Shown here: piece after piece, positions 24,701 through 34,599 of the stretch
How the letters are laid out: every line of letters starts with the position of its first letter
How positions within the stretch are numbered: the stretch's first letter is position 1
Assembly: GCA_028023455.1 (NCBI GenBank)
Contig: JAQFVV010006203.1
Coordinates: 14,670,348 to 14,734,347, forward strand
From: Epiperipatus broadwayi
Taxonomy: Eukaryota > Onychophora > Udeonychophora > Euonychophora > Peripatidae
Length of the DNA: 64,000 nt
Direction: 5' to 3'
Program-made: the position numbers and the translations under genes
The notes under the pieces: model-generated
The model's input: only the letters and a program-made list of their open reading frames with translations
What the model was told of the DNA's origin: nothing
The model's database searches: none

Positions 24701-27700
24701 GTGTTCACTGTAGAGTTGTAAATATTTAGATATGTAAGTTTGTGTTTGTCAAATTAGTGAGTCACATATAGTCACAACTATGGTTTGGATCAAGTTTGTA
24801 CAAAAATTAAAAGTTGAAAATTCTAAGCAGGCTTAAGATTTTCCTTTCAGGTAACAAGCCCAACTTATCTAAATTGATCAGTAAATGGGTATGTAGTAAT
24901 TCTTAGCTAGAAAGATTGAAAAACATTTAAACATGAACCATTCAGCAAATAGCATGTCTGATAAAGGCTCTACAATAGTCTTTTTAAAAACTGTTTTACC
25001 TTAGCTTTTATCTTTATATCAAATATTCTTACAGATTATCACTAATATATTAATTAATCATGTTATTAATAATAATATATATTTAGTCTTCCCTGATAGT
25101 CTAATTTCACTATCATAATACTTTTATGTTAAATATATACAATGTAAGTAAATATTTGACATAAAAATAATCATGAATATATATATATATATATTAAAAG
25201 CTACTATTCTTCTCGCTCACTGTGTTACATAATATTTTATGCTTATAAATTTATAAAATATAGAATTTAACATCTATGATTTTTTTTTAAATGTTATATA
25301 ACATCTCATATTAGAATCTCTATAATATGTGAAATGAAATAAACACTATGAAATTATTATTTTATAAAATTATATATAAGGTGGGCTTTGAGCGTTCCAA
25401 CTTCAGATTTTTAATGAAATGAATAGCTGAAGAGTTGTGGAGTGGAGTAATTTGAAGCCTGTTCATTAAAGTATGAAAATTGGCTATCTTAATATAAGCT
25501 GAGCCTTGATTGTATATATGTGTGGAGATGATAATCTGGACCAACTGATGAGTGCTGGTTTAGCATGAAATACTATATTGGTGATTTATCTTTTCAACAT
25601 GTGTGTGATCAAGTGTATCAGTGGTATGAGACAGCATGAATCATTAAGGGTCATGTGAAAGTCTGAGTTCAAACCCCCTATATATTACATATAGAAGTGC
25701 AGGTATGAAAAAGCCTGTACTGTAGAAAAATTCATATATTCAATCTTGCAAACTCATTCGTTTTATCCTATAATCTTGGATTAAATTGATTCTTTGAAAC
25801 TAAACTGAAGTCTCTAGAGAATGAGTGAAATTGAACTTTTATATATTAAATACTCTCACAATTTATTTATAAGTGTAAAATATTTATGAATTAATGTTTT
25901 ACAGTTTCATACAATGATTTCATTTTACATCCTATACTGTATTAAGTATGGTATGAGTTATTAGACACATGCACACATACATCTATGTACATATTGTAAT
26001 GTTCTATTCTTACAGAATAACTGCAGACAATATAATAATTCGTATTGGCGAATATGACACTGAAACGGATGCTGAACCACCTTATCAAGAGTATGGAGTG
26101 CGGTCAATCACCATTCATCCCGCATTTAATAAAGAAACACTGGCCAGTGATTTAGCTCTTCTGCGTTTAACACAATCAGCAGAATTAAACAATTATATCA
26201 ATATAATTTGCTTGACAGCTGATATTGACTTTACTGGGAAGAACTGTACAGTTACTGGATGGGGAAGGGACTCTCCAAGTAAGTATAATATTTATCCACA
26301 CATTGATTTTTTTGCTCAAATATTTTGGATATAACTAATTCATCTGATTTAATATATATATTGGTTATTATTTGACAATTAATTACTTTGATGAATTATT
26401 TTATCATCATATATTTTAATTATCAAATTATTATCTTTTATGATGGGGGGGGGGCATAATTTTGTAAACCAGATTTCTGCTTTTTTGGGGTGGAGGTGGT
26501 GTTACATTAATTTATATTCTGACCACTTTAAACTAAATTAATTTTTGTTATTAAATATAAGATACTAGTAGTATATTGATCTTTATAAACAATCTAAAAA
26601 AAATAAACAATACCAATTAATTATAATGATATGATCTGCAATGAAATCTAGATGCTTTTCAAAAAAATCTCGGATTTTTTAAATAGTGGGTACATAGTTA
26701 ACCATCGATACTAATTTAAAAATAATAAATATATAGAGTTTTTTTTTTCCTTTTAAGTAGAACGAATAAAAAAAAAAAATATGAAAGAAAAATGTAGAAT
26801 GTAAGAATATATTGTAGCTATATAAAAGCAAAAAGCAAAACATTTGAGGGCAGAAAATATATATGAAAGAAAGTGGAAATAATTTATTATTTAAACCTGA
26901 AGCAGGTTCTTTAGAAACTAAGTATTGTATGTAGACTTTGTAAAGATAAAATGGAAAATATCAAGTACATTATTATGAAGTATATATTTTAAGAAAGAAA
27001 GATTATCGATATAGTTGGTTATTATTACATATTGTATGTAGACTTTGTAACGATAAAATGGAAAATACCAAGTACAGTAATTATGAAGAGTGTATTTTAT
27101 GAAAGATTATTGATATAATTGGTTATTGGAAGGAACAAAGTGTACATTATTTTTATATTCAAATTCGCTGCAACTACTAAACAATGTTACGTATGCCCTC
27201 TTGTGAGAGAATTTTTTTTTTACAAAGAAACAAACGGAATAAACAACAAATGTATAATAATAAAACATTTTATTCACTGGCCATTTAATATTTATTATTT
27301 GTTTAAAAAATATATAGTATGTCGATATATTGAATTTTTTTAAAAAGACTAAATGCTTAAAGAAATAATTTTTAAATTAATGATTATTATATAATAAAAC
27401 GTACAAAGACTTTAATGGTACTTTGGGATTACCACTACTGTAATGTAATCATTTGTTGAAAATTATTCTATATTTGCTATCTCATAAAATTACACTTGCA
27501 CAGGATCTTCAGACAAACTTAATTGATCAACTTCTTTCCAAAATGATAATCTAAAATTTTATTTAAAATAAAAACAAAACAAATAGGTATTTAACTTATA
27601 ATGATGAGCACATTTGTCAAAATGAAAAACATGACGATCACTAGGGTGGACTGAAATTTTTTATGTTCTTCAATATGAAAACAAAAGCATCCTTTTGCTT

Positions 27701-30700
27701 GTGTAATTGCTTGTCCCTCATTTTTTATTCTACTATTTGGATGAACCCAAAGTTGTTTTATATTCTGTGTGTGGATACCAATTTTTGGGTCAACAAAATT
27801 ATAGCTATGGTTTACCTGAAAATGTTCGTACCAGGAAGCTCGCAGTTTGTTCATTTTGTAGGATTTCCAACAATTCGTATATATGTGACATGGATTAGTC
27901 TTGCCAGAATACCTTGATGACATCACAACATAGTTCAAAATGTAAAATTAGCAGCAAAGGCAAGATTTTCTGTCAAAACTTTATCCAAATCGGAATATTA
28001 TGTAATATTTAAGTAAATAATTATTATTTTTTTCCCTTTTTACAACATTATAAATGTGTTTAATTCAATGTTTATTTAGAAATTCATTTGCGAGATCAAT
28101 TTTCAATCAGAACAGCGCTAATCCAAAAGTATTATAATAAATGATAAAATAAACATTAATACTGATAATTTGGAAATGTAAAAAAAATACTTTTTTATGT
28201 AATACATAGGGGAGGGGGAGTAACTTTTAAAATAATTACTACAATGCAAAGTTCTCTAAATAGCATTCTAAAAGTATTAGTGAAAGAGAAGGCATAACTC
28301 GTTGGCTAGCCACCATCTAATCAAAGGGATTATAGTTTTCAATTCTTGCTTTACATTTAACACCTAATAAATAGATGGGTAGTTGTAATATATAAAAATA
28401 AAACAAAACTATCTTTTTTATACTTCTAAATTAGTTCCTTAGAATATAAAAAGTAAACTAATGTAAAAGTTACTTAATAGCACAATTCATCTAGATTATT
28501 TATATATATATTTTTAAAAATATCAGAAGTATTTATGTTTTATTAAAGTTTCTTTTCTTAATATTTGCAGAAGGTTATTTCTCATCTGTTTTAAAGGAAG
28601 TAGATGTTCCAGTCGTTAGCAACAGTTACTGCCAGCACCAGTACAGACAAAGTGAACTTGGTCCATATTACAATTTAGATAATTCCTTCTTGTGTGCTGG
28701 TTCAAGACTGAAAGATGCCTGTGAGGTAATGAACTCTTCTCTTTATGCGTAAATATTTTCTTTTTTCTTCACCTTACCTTCTTTAAAAAAATGTATAAGA
28801 ATGTAACCAAGATATTTCAATCTTATGCTAAAATTGTGGGTTTTTGTGATTTAAATAGTATCAACTGTTTAGAAATTTAGAGTTATCATACAATCTTTAT
28901 CTTTAGTCTAATGTCATATAAGCCAATATTAGCAAGCATGTAACAATGTAACGATATTAAAGGGATTAATGAATATCATTCAAATTCTTTTCTTTTATTA
29001 GGATTTCAAAATATGTTGATCCTTCTTCAGTCTACAATAAAAAATAAAAAAATTACATAAACACGTGTACATATAAAGTGGATTTTAGGTTATTTGCTGT
29101 ATGCGTGCAACAGGTTTTTTTTGTCACTTTGTCATCAGAAACTCTGAGAAAGACTGTCAAAAAGTCAAAAACTATCATGTATTTTAAAAATGTGGCATAT
29201 AAAGTGTGGCATTATAGAAAGTCATTATTTATATTAGTCATAATATGGTTTCTAAGTTTAAGTGATAATGCTATTACATTCTTAAAAACTAACATTTGAA
29301 GGTACTACTAAGAATGTTTTTGCAATAATTCTTAGTAGCTTAGGAGATGATGGATATTCTATACTAAAATCAATTATCACATGAATTACTCAGTGTACTA
29401 TCAGCATTAGGGTTTATATTTCAATCTGTTTCTTTTATTCTGGTTTCATCTATCAATAAATAATCAGTGATAATGCCAATCAAATATAGGATAATGACCA
29501 AAATAATATAAAAGAAGTGACAGTACATACTTATATGTAGATACATTCTGAAGCTCATTGTAGATGAAAGCTGATAAATATAAAATAGTTTGAGAATTTA
29601 CATACGGCACTATCATCCAGTGCTGATTGATTACAAAACTTACGATAGATAGCTCTAGACTAAACTATTGCTCCTAATAGTGCCCATGTCATATAATGTT
29701 GCCTCTATGCCCATGGATTTTGGAAAAAATTATTAAATAAATTAGAAATTCATAAATTTGAATAAATTTCATGCATATTTCCATTTGTATGAGCATCATC
29801 ACTCTTAGTTAAACATTTTCTCATCTTTTTGTGAGTTGTTTACTCACAATGTTGTTTTTTAGTTTCATTATTCTATTTTTTTATTTTTACCTTTTTAATA
29901 ATTAATGGCAACATAAATCTATATATATATAGTAAATATTTATATTATGGCATTTGATTTGTCCATGGTTTCAGGCAGTCATGGAATGGTTTGAAATCAA
30001 GTGCAGTGAATATGGGAGATGATTTTAATTGAACAATTTAAAACTACCTTTCTCTTGCTTTATTTACTAATTACAACAATTAATTAATAATATCCAATTT
30101 TGTATAATTTCTTTTGCTCTGTTCAGTTTAGGCCAATAGTAAAATGATAGACTTGAGAATTAAATATTCCTGGGTTAGAGATTAATTGGTCACTTCGGAT
30201 GCTCAATCATTACATTATTATCATTGATAAAACTCTGTAAGCTGATCAATAAATCACTTAATACATGCACTGATGAATGATTTAACTTGCCAGTATCTGG
30301 CAACACTAATACCAAATGACAATAAACTTTCTAAGCAACTAATTATTTTGGTTATTTCTCTATGCAGTTTTGAGGTTCCAGACCAATTGTCAGCTGAGTA
30401 GCTTAAATTTTTAAAAAAAGTTTGAATTAATTGAATGGAAATGTTAATTGCTCACTGTCATAAGGATACTCAAACATGACCTGATCTCTTGAATAATTAA
30501 CCATATGATTAAATAATCTCTTTTCTATAGGTAATTGGAGCTTTGATGATTAAATCTTTTTTAAAACAATGACTCAATAATAAATATGTCTATAGATTTG
30601 AATTTTAAAAACTTCTTTAATTGCAGTAACTATATCAAATTTTTTTTTAATGATATGGTGGACCTTATATAATATTTACTATATTTTTTCCCCAAGCCCC

Positions 30701-33251
30701 CTTATGTATATAAGAGTTCACATTTTTTGATAAACTTTGATTAGAATAGAATATGTATTGTTTATTGAACTGTAAATCTATATTACTTTTTAATACACCC
30801 ACATAATATGTATAGTATGCATATATAAATAAAGATTAGAGCACAAACATTTTTTAAAAAAATAATGATAATTAATAATAAATTGAAGGAGCGCCTTTAC
30901 ACATATTTTACTGGGAATGTATTCACTCATTTATTCACATAAAAAATAATAATAAAACAAAATGTACTGTACTGTATTTTTTAAATAAAATAAATAGTGA
31001 AATGACTAAGTTTTATCACGAAATATGCTCTGGGTGATTCTTTTTTTTTTAAATACCTTTTTTTCTTTTATAAAAATATAACAGCAGTCTTGTTGTCAAG
31101 AAACTACAATCTCTCTAACTGTAAATATTTTAGCATTATGCTTAGAAAACTATTCAATTATGCAAAATACTATCCATCAAATTTGGAAAAAATAATAAAG
31201 TAAGAATAAAATGTATGCACTTTCAAGATAAACCGAAGAAGTTTTTTTAATAATATGATTGTGTACAATAAACTGAGTCAGAAACAACTGCTGGTTTATT
31301 GTATAATTTATTTTTAAATGTTATTGTGTATAACATGCAGAGATGGAAATATGGCGGCTCATCTATCATAATATGGGCATTGGTTTAATATGCACTCACA
31401 ACCACTTTGAATTATAAGAACCACCTAAAATTTATGCCAACACATCCAAGCAATAAATGACATCAATTAATTGTTATAACGAACGTGAAATGATAATTAA
31501 AGTAGAAAATGCATGTTAATTTAAAATATTTGCAAAAATTGGCTTTTGATTATTTGCATTTTTAGTCATGTGATTAGATAAAGTATAACTATGAAAATTG
31601 CATTTTCATTTTTTAATTGTCACTGAAAATTGCAACATTTGCATTTTAATTTTTTAGTCACCTGATTAGATAAAGTATAACTGTACAAAAATTGCATTTT
31701 TTTTTATTATTGATGAAAATTGTGATTTTGTAACAAACTGTTGAGTCATAACCATGTGTAGATAGATCGATGTCATTTATCGCTTGAATGTGTCAGCATG
31801 GGTTTTGAGCGGTTCTTATAATTCAAAATGGCTATGAGTGCATGCATACTAAATCAGTATTGTAAATGTATTAAATTTACGAATTTTAATGTTTTTTTTT
31901 GTTTGTTTATTTATATATTTTTTGTTTGTATTTTTTGGAGTAGGGTATAATTGAAGTCATATAAATTAAAATAGCATAGTTCACTCACAGCTTAAATAAA
32001 TTGGAAAATGATGCATTTAGTTTTTGTAATATATATTCAAAGTTCTTTAATAGGTTTACAATTCCATTGCTCAATGTGATATATTGTATCAGCCTAAGGA
32101 ATCCAAGATCATTAATATTTATGCCAACTTATCTTTGTTTATCTAGAGTGAAATATTGACAAACATTTTAATTTCATCATTTTGTTATGCATGGTATGGG
32201 TGATCTAAGAATTTGATTGCATGGATACATTCACTGCACATTATAAAATGGCCAATATATATATACATATAACATGAATGCAGAACTTATACATTTTAAC
32301 TGTATCTATAATTATGCACATTTAAATTTTAACAATGAAATAATATTTTTTTATCATTACAAATATTCCTATAGTTAATTCAATTAATACTTATTATCAT
32401 TTTCTAAGACTATTCTAGTTAATCATATATATATATATGATTGACTGTCAGATACACATTAATTATAGAAGAAAATCCATATATATATAACATTTTTTAT
32501 ATCATTCTGCTAAAGATAAATTATGCATATTTTGCCATTGAGTGCTTGACTTAAACAATAATGTTTTCTAAATACATTTTCCAATTATCGTAGAAAGTAC
32601 TCAGATTCAAATGTCAAGTTACTGTATGTACTCTAAAGGCTATTCACATCTGACTAAATAAAGCTAGCCCACCACTGATTATAAATCTATAAGTGAGTTG
32701 ACCATAGAATTTTAATCTTGATAAGAATGATTATCTTAAGGAACATGACAAGTATATTTAAAGAGAGGAGAAGAATTAACAAAAAACAAAACTTTGTATT
32801 TTGGAGTTCATCTGCTGCATACTATTGATGTCTCACACTTTATTATTTTTGTAAGCCTACAAATTAGTGACAGAAATATGCAAATAGCAATAATCAATGT
32901 ATTGTTTTTATTACCTGATTTTAAAAAGTTCTGTATTTAATTCATTTCTAAATTAAATGTTTAATTAAATGAAACCATATTCTTTTAAGTTAGTTTCAAT
33001 ACATAGTGCATTTCTAAGCTTCATTATATATATATAAAATTTATCTATATATTTACTTTTATTTTTAATTGTTAACATTTTAGGGTGATGGAGGAAGCCC
33101 ATTGGTCTGTGAAGTAAATGGCATTTATCAATTAGCAGGTGTTGTTTCTTGGGGAATTGGCTGTGGAGGTGATTATCCTGGTGTCTATGTGAAAATACCA
33201 AATTTTGTACCATGGATGGAAAAAATTATCTACAACAAAACTCCATACTAA
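7597..33251 (+). CDS. Clip-domain serine protease homolog (masquerade/PPAF-II-like), 3' part, five exons
   Basis: Joined exons 7597-8255, 16449-16540, 26016-26278, 28571-28725 and 33084-33251 give 444 residues ending at TAA; the signal peptide and first exon(s) are not seen. Order: a Cys-rich module (residues 2-54, ending ICC); two short FCxxYP...C repeats (79-89 and 109-121); a clip-like domain (141-171, CQCVPRWKC to VCC); a linker with CGKKG; then a chymotrypsin-fold domain from about residue 205. His246 (TAAHC) and Asp295 (DLALL) of the triad are kept, but the catalytic Ser is Gly392 in GDGGSP, so it should not cleave peptides. In insects such homologs act outside cells as cofactors for prophenoloxidase activation or as adhesion proteins; the same role here is inference. 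Intron phases 0, 2, 1, 0. Confidence 0.9.
8468..8668. repeat. Inverted repeat P2
   Basis: Arms of about 70-80 bp pair across a loop near 8545-8580. The left arm has tatataaagtgccaaaaac and gtagaattaattgagcca; the right arm has tggctcatttaattctatta and gtttttggaactttatata. It lies in the sense intron of the protease gene, so the pre-mRNA should fold here. Confidence 0.65.
8783..8957. repeat. Inverted repeat P3
   Basis: Arms of about 65-70 bp. The left arm begins gcttaagttgttatatag and contains gagccaagtgcaaaaac; the right arm contains tttttgcaattggc and ends cataacaacttaagcc. The loop is about 8850-8885. Non-coding and intronic, of the same general design as P2 but a different sequence. Confidence 0.65.
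9196..9720 (+). repeat. Family E dispersed repeat, two copies
   Basis: Two divergent copies share a core of the form tagccatccaatattggcta...gatatct followed by a/t-rich aagataaa (near 9205-9260 and 9635-9700). Related cores occur at 5160-5230, 16720-16800, 24850-24960, 38140-38235 and 53625-53680, in both orientations. No ends or coding capacity could be defined, so the class is unknown. Confidence 0.4.
10690..11000. repeat. MITE family B copy with 114 bp internal duplication
   Basis: It starts with the family end (ctccaaacagtagtggcatc) and runs through the family interior. The segment gggtatatgcatcaaaatcc to ggcactgcactta is present twice in tandem (10747 and 10861), an offset of 114 bp with few differences. 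The duplication is local and not seen in the other copies. Confidence 0.65.
11130..12240. repeat. Nested family B fold-back
   Basis: Inner arms 11379-11560 and 11830-12008 pair (for example tagtgcctactcattcaata against its inverted counterpart near 11908-11925). Outer segments 11155-11355 and 12020-12235 also pair (gcacaaaatgaaaacacaat against ttcattttgggctcata). The result is a two-level inverted structure. The block between the arms (about 11580-11820) repeats the outer family segment ending acatgagcaccatttcttat. Short open frames here are by-products. Confidence 0.65.
12246..13168. repeat. Family B palindrome, 923 bp
   Basis: ggcaaaactctccatacagt at 12246 is mirrored by actgtatggagagttttgcc ending at 13168. 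The arms are about 315 bp and centred near 12707. The sub-element 12246-12713 is itself bounded by matching ends. The segment from about 12600 to 12760 is repeated directly at about 13040-13216, including the downstream run tttgtttacaacaattatgt. The arrangement points to a duplication inside an already inverted element. Confidence 0.7.
13217..13440 (+). repeat. Degraded family B copy
   Basis: A right-half copy that follows the previous one. The family interior is recognisable (ctcagatccaagactcctca near 13264; gattaggcattaaatagg near 13325), and it ends in a variant of the terminal sequence near 13395-13430. It is more diverged than its neighbours. Confidence 0.55.
13617..13735. repeat. Hairpin P4
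   Basis: Arms of about 45 bp: atagagctcgcaaaataatc...aacaagcttagagaa on the left and ttctctaagcttgttaagag...ttttgcaatctct on the right, around a loop of about 30 bp. A similar agcttgt hairpin occurs near 2826-2875. Could be a very short MITE. Confidence 0.55.
14311..14386 (+). repeat. Family B terminal fragment
   Basis: Only the outer segment (gtgatcaccatttcttatgc) and the terminal sequence (tgggtggcactactgtatag) remain, joined directly without the interior. Either a deletion product or a solo end. Confidence 0.55.
14690..14800 (+). repeat. tRNA-like SINE remnant
   Basis: An A-box-like agtgatagagagatggac and a B-box-like agttcattgatc lie about 30 bp apart. They are followed by a tail (cacttctgatgctcaaattt) that recurs as cacttcggatgctcaatcat at 30190. 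Degraded; the tRNA identity cannot be told. Confidence 0.35.
14815..15123. repeat. Inverted repeat P5
   Basis: Arms of about 65 bp centred near 14969: gagaattataataccaaggt on the left and accttagtattataattctc on the right. The outer parts, ttgaaggtaaaac and tttcaatttcaac, also match. The central 180 bp is not paired. Intronic. Confidence 0.65.
15611..15885 (+). repeat. Half element A4 (right arm of family A) with (TA)n
   Basis: It begins in the loop/right-arm sequence of family A (ttgaagcctatccattaaag) and ends with the tRNA-like head and a weakened B-box (tgctcaattccc). The left arm is absent. A (TA)n run of about 44 bp at 15680-15723 expands the spot where A1 has tatatata. Confidence 0.65.
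16449..16540 (+). CDS. Protease homolog, exon with catalytic His box
   Basis: The acceptor ttattttag ends at 16448 and the donor gtaagt starts at 16541. It encodes [20 protein letters not shown] and continues to TAAHCVK. CGG and TAAHC are the classic trypsin-fold boxes. Starts in phase 0 and ends after two bases of a Ser codon. Confidence 0.9.
16690..17000 (+). repeat. Family E repeat copy
   Basis: The core tagctaaccatctaatattg...gatatcttatcg with the following aagataaaac matches the copies at 9.2 and 9.6 kb. The downstream part (ttaaagtctgttttatcttt) matches the end of the 9.2 kb copy (ttaaagactgttttatctaa), which suggests a unit of about 250-300 bp. Confidence 0.45.
17350..17440 (+). repeat. 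tRNA-like SINE remnant
   Basis: gatttggtgtagggattggg resembles an A-box region and ccaggattgattctgg a B-box, spaced as in a tRNA head. A short SINE-like tail follows (gaatttctgagcaataaa). Probably an old SINE. Confidence 0.4.
17605..17725 (+). repeat. Family F single arm
   Basis: tttagtatgtgctcatggtc and atccaagcaataaatgacat match the arms of inverted repeat P6 at 31375-31858. Here only one arm is present, which shows that the arm exists as a free repeat. Confidence 0.5.
17838..17905 (+). repeat. tRNA-like SINE head
   Basis: tctggtgcaatggtagggtg (A-box-like) and ttcaaggtccatggtgactc (B-box-like) are about 25 bp apart. Too degraded to name the parent tRNA. Confidence 0.35.
19290..20225. repeat. 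366 bp tandem array derived from family A
   Basis: About 2.4 units with a period of 366-367 bp: gaataatatttctgtagtgt occurs at 19295 and 19661, and agagattatccaataa at 19644 and 20011. Each full unit contains part of the family A left arm (tttcatgctgaaccaacact-like near 19448 and 19816). The last unit is truncated and followed by an inverted copy of the unit junction (20165-20225, ttattggataatctcgtcta). Non-coding. Confidence 0.7.
23690..23765 (-). repeat. tRNA-like SINE head
   Basis: On the minus strand tttggtataatggcaaatgc is A-box-like and tctatggatcatagccc is a degraded B-box region. Old and diverged. Confidence 0.35.
24520..24715 (+). repeat. Half element A5 (right arm of family A)
   Basis: It starts at the internal motif aacactgattatatatatgt and runs to the tRNA-like head (tatcagtggtatgagatagt) and a damaged B-box (ctgtgttcactg). 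The loop and left arm are missing. Confidence 0.6.
25400..25690 (+). repeat. Half element A6 (loop and right arm of family A)
   Basis: The loop sequence gtggagtaatttgaagcctg is followed by the internal block, then tatcagtggtatgagacagc and a good B-box-like gagttcaaacccc. This is the longest of the half elements. It lies about 330 bp upstream of the next protease exon. Confidence 0.65.
26016..26278 (+). CDS. Protease homolog, exon with catalytic Asp box
   Basis: The acceptor ttctattcttacag ends at 26015 and the donor is gtaagtat at 26279. It encodes [19 protein letters not shown], then DLALLRL (the Asp of the triad) and CTVTGWGRD. The EYDT...E...PYQ stretch is typical of clip-domain homologs. 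An open frame beginning upstream in the intron extends it artificially; the splice acceptor decides the start. Confidence 0.9.
26790..27130 (+). pseudogene. LINE reverse-transcriptase tail remnant with duplicated zinc-knuckle part
   Basis: [18 protein letters not shown] at about 26870-26920 parallels ESSLLFKARTGSLVTK of the better copy at 56.6 kb. It is followed by two tandem copies (about 26925 and 27030) of a segment reading [13 protein letters not shown] in one frame, the Cys-x2-Cys part of a zf-RVT-like tail. Stops and frameshifts throughout. Confidence 0.5.
27590..27940. other. Unclassified GC-richer block
   Basis: Less AT-rich than its surroundings, with overlapping open frames of 63, 84 and 115 codons on both strands. 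None resembles a family I recognise, there is no splice context matching the protease gene, and an ordinary relic of a transposon is the likeliest explanation. Confidence 0.3.
28571..28725 (+). CDS. Protease homolog, exon before the active-site Ser region
   Basis: The acceptor atatttgcag ends at 28570; the donor gtaatg is at 28726. It encodes [20 protein letters not shown] through [14 protein letters not shown]. VLKxVxVPVV and FLCAG are standard trypsin-fold boxes. It ends in phase 0 directly before the GDGGSP exon. Confidence 0.9.
30128..30330 (+). repeat. tRNA-like SINE remnant with tail
   Basis: caatagtaaaatgatagact is A-box-like and tcctgggttagagattaa a degraded B-box. The following tail (ggtcacttcggatgctcaat) matches the remnant at 14750, so the two belong to one SINE family. 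Confidence 0.4.
31375..31858. repeat. Fold-back P6 (family F) enclosing a 92 bp duplication
   Basis: Arms of about 100 bp: tttgaattataagaacc at 31406-31422 pairs with ggttcttataattcaaa at 31811-31827, centred near 31616. Between them a segment containing gattagataaagtataact occurs twice, at 31572 and 31664. One arm alone is found at 17605-17725. Confidence 0.65.
33084..33251 (+). CDS. Protease homolog, terminal exon with Ser-to-Gly change
   Basis: The acceptor gttaacattttag ends at 33083. It begins [13 protein letters not shown] where an active enzyme has GDSGGP. It continues through [10 protein letters not shown] and [17 protein letters not shown], and ends KTPY then TAA at 33249-33251. The rest of the fold is intact, so the change is not a sign of general decay. 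Confidence 0.93.
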   Translation, partial: GDGGSPLVCEVNGIYQLAGVVSWGIGCGGDYPGVYVKIPNFVPWMEKIIYNKTPY

Positions 33252-33594
33252 ATGATTACAGGGAGGATACAGGATTAACCAAAGCTATACAGTATTACGG
33301 ATCATGAGAAGTTGAGATAATGGATTTAACTAAACCCATTCTAAAATTAATTTGGCTTTAATGTATGTGCATTTACTTTATTAATAAGTACTTGAGCCAG
33401 TTTATGTGGGTTTTTTTCCTTTTATTTTCCTAAATATTTTAATTTTTTAAACAAATGTAAAAAGCCTTTTAATTAAAAAAGATTACATGACTCTTGAAAT
33501 AATGTGGAAATTTTTCTAAAGCTACTTAAATATTAATAAATGATAAAAATGACCAAAGTATTAAATATATTAATACTATACCATTTTCTAAAAT

Positions 33595-33634
33595 AATAAA
33601 CTTGTAGTTCTTCAGCAGGTCTGAGTGTTTGTTT
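33595..33634 (+). terminator. Candidate polyadenylation site of the protease gene
   Basis: AATAAA at 33595-33600 is followed within 35 bp by a GT-rich run (gtctgagtgtttgttt). This would give a 3' UTR of about 360 bp. Another AATAAA lies at 33535; in such AT-rich DNA the choice is uncertain. Confidence 0.45.
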
Positions 33635-34599
33635 AATTAAGTCAAAAATGTATGTACAAAGTACAAATAACATGTTTACGATTATTATTATTAATGTACT
33701 GACTTAGTTAGAACAGATTGCACAAATAAAATCATTAAATAAAGTAACCAGCAATATAAAGTTTTATTTGAAAATCAGATCAATTGTGGAACAACTATAA
33801 CAACAAAAAAAAATTTTTCAAAGATAGATGGCGCATTACAATTAGTGCTATCCTCTATTGTTGATATTTTATAAAATTAGTTTTTGGACAAATATTTTTC
33901 AAAATTTGTACTTGAAATCTAGCCACTTTATTAATTTTTAACTGAATACTATATATAAATATTGTAATAATAATGCTAAAGCAAAAATTTCCAAATTAAA
34001 AACAGACTTTATATTAATATTCATAATTTCTTTCAATTAGTTAAAGTGTAGTGTGTGTAAAAACTATATATTTGTATAAATTTTCTTTCTTTTAATAAAC
34101 ATTACGTTTTTACTCGTATTGACTTTGATTTGATTTACATTAATGTATAAAAAAAACATCCACATAGTTTAAATTTATACATAGTTCATAATAAAATTTC
34201 AATTACAAAAGATTTTAAATCTATTGAGAAGATATTGCAACACGTTAGCACCATATAGGTAGAACATGGTAATAGTTTTCTGAAAAATAAAGATTTGAAA
34301 ACAATCATGAAAAACCGAACAAGGAAATTTCTAATATTTACTCTTTAAATTCTTGTTCTTACTACGGATATTATTGTGATTATTTATATGGTAAATAAAC
34401 ATGGATAGTCTGATTATAAACACATCACTTCTGAGTTTAAGATCAAAAAACAGTAATCTTTCATCTTATTTTGCCTTATAGTTCTTAAGTGAAATATCAA
34501 TCTAGCTTTCTTAAAGGCAGAATGAATGTATATGAACTTTTTTTTCTTAGATATATTTAGAATAATGACAGACAAAACTTAATTATGATCCTTTTTCTC

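Larger units (their letters stand above)
16541..26015 (+). other. Intron 2 of the visible protease gene (9.5 kb)
   Basis: A phase 2 intron, gtaagt...tacag. It holds a family E copy (16690-17000), tRNA-like SINE remnants, a family F arm, the 366 bp tandem array, half elements A5 and A6, and three copies of a short motif (ttaacaatttttttaaagat) at 22210, 22345 and 22675. The remaining long stretches (17930-19290, 20226-22200, 22710-23690 and 23770-24510) are AT-rich and show nothing I can name. Confidence 0.85.
26279..28570 (+). other. Intron 3 of the visible protease gene (2.3 kb)
   Basis: A phase 1 intron. It contains a LINE tail remnant (26790-27130) and an unclassified block at 27590-27940. 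The rest is AT-rich, with G-runs at 26444-26455 and 28208-28219. Confidence 0.85.
28726..33083 (+). other. Intron 4 of the visible protease gene (4.4 kb)
   Basis: A phase 0 intron. It holds a tRNA-like SINE remnant near 30130-30330, fold-back P6 and a small hairpin at 29302-29340 (actactaagaat / attcttagtagc). Otherwise AT-rich; nothing else seen. Confidence 0.85.

Noticed and set aside
32965-33213. Minus-strand frame over the last protease exon
   Set aside because: Shadow of the GDGGSP exon.
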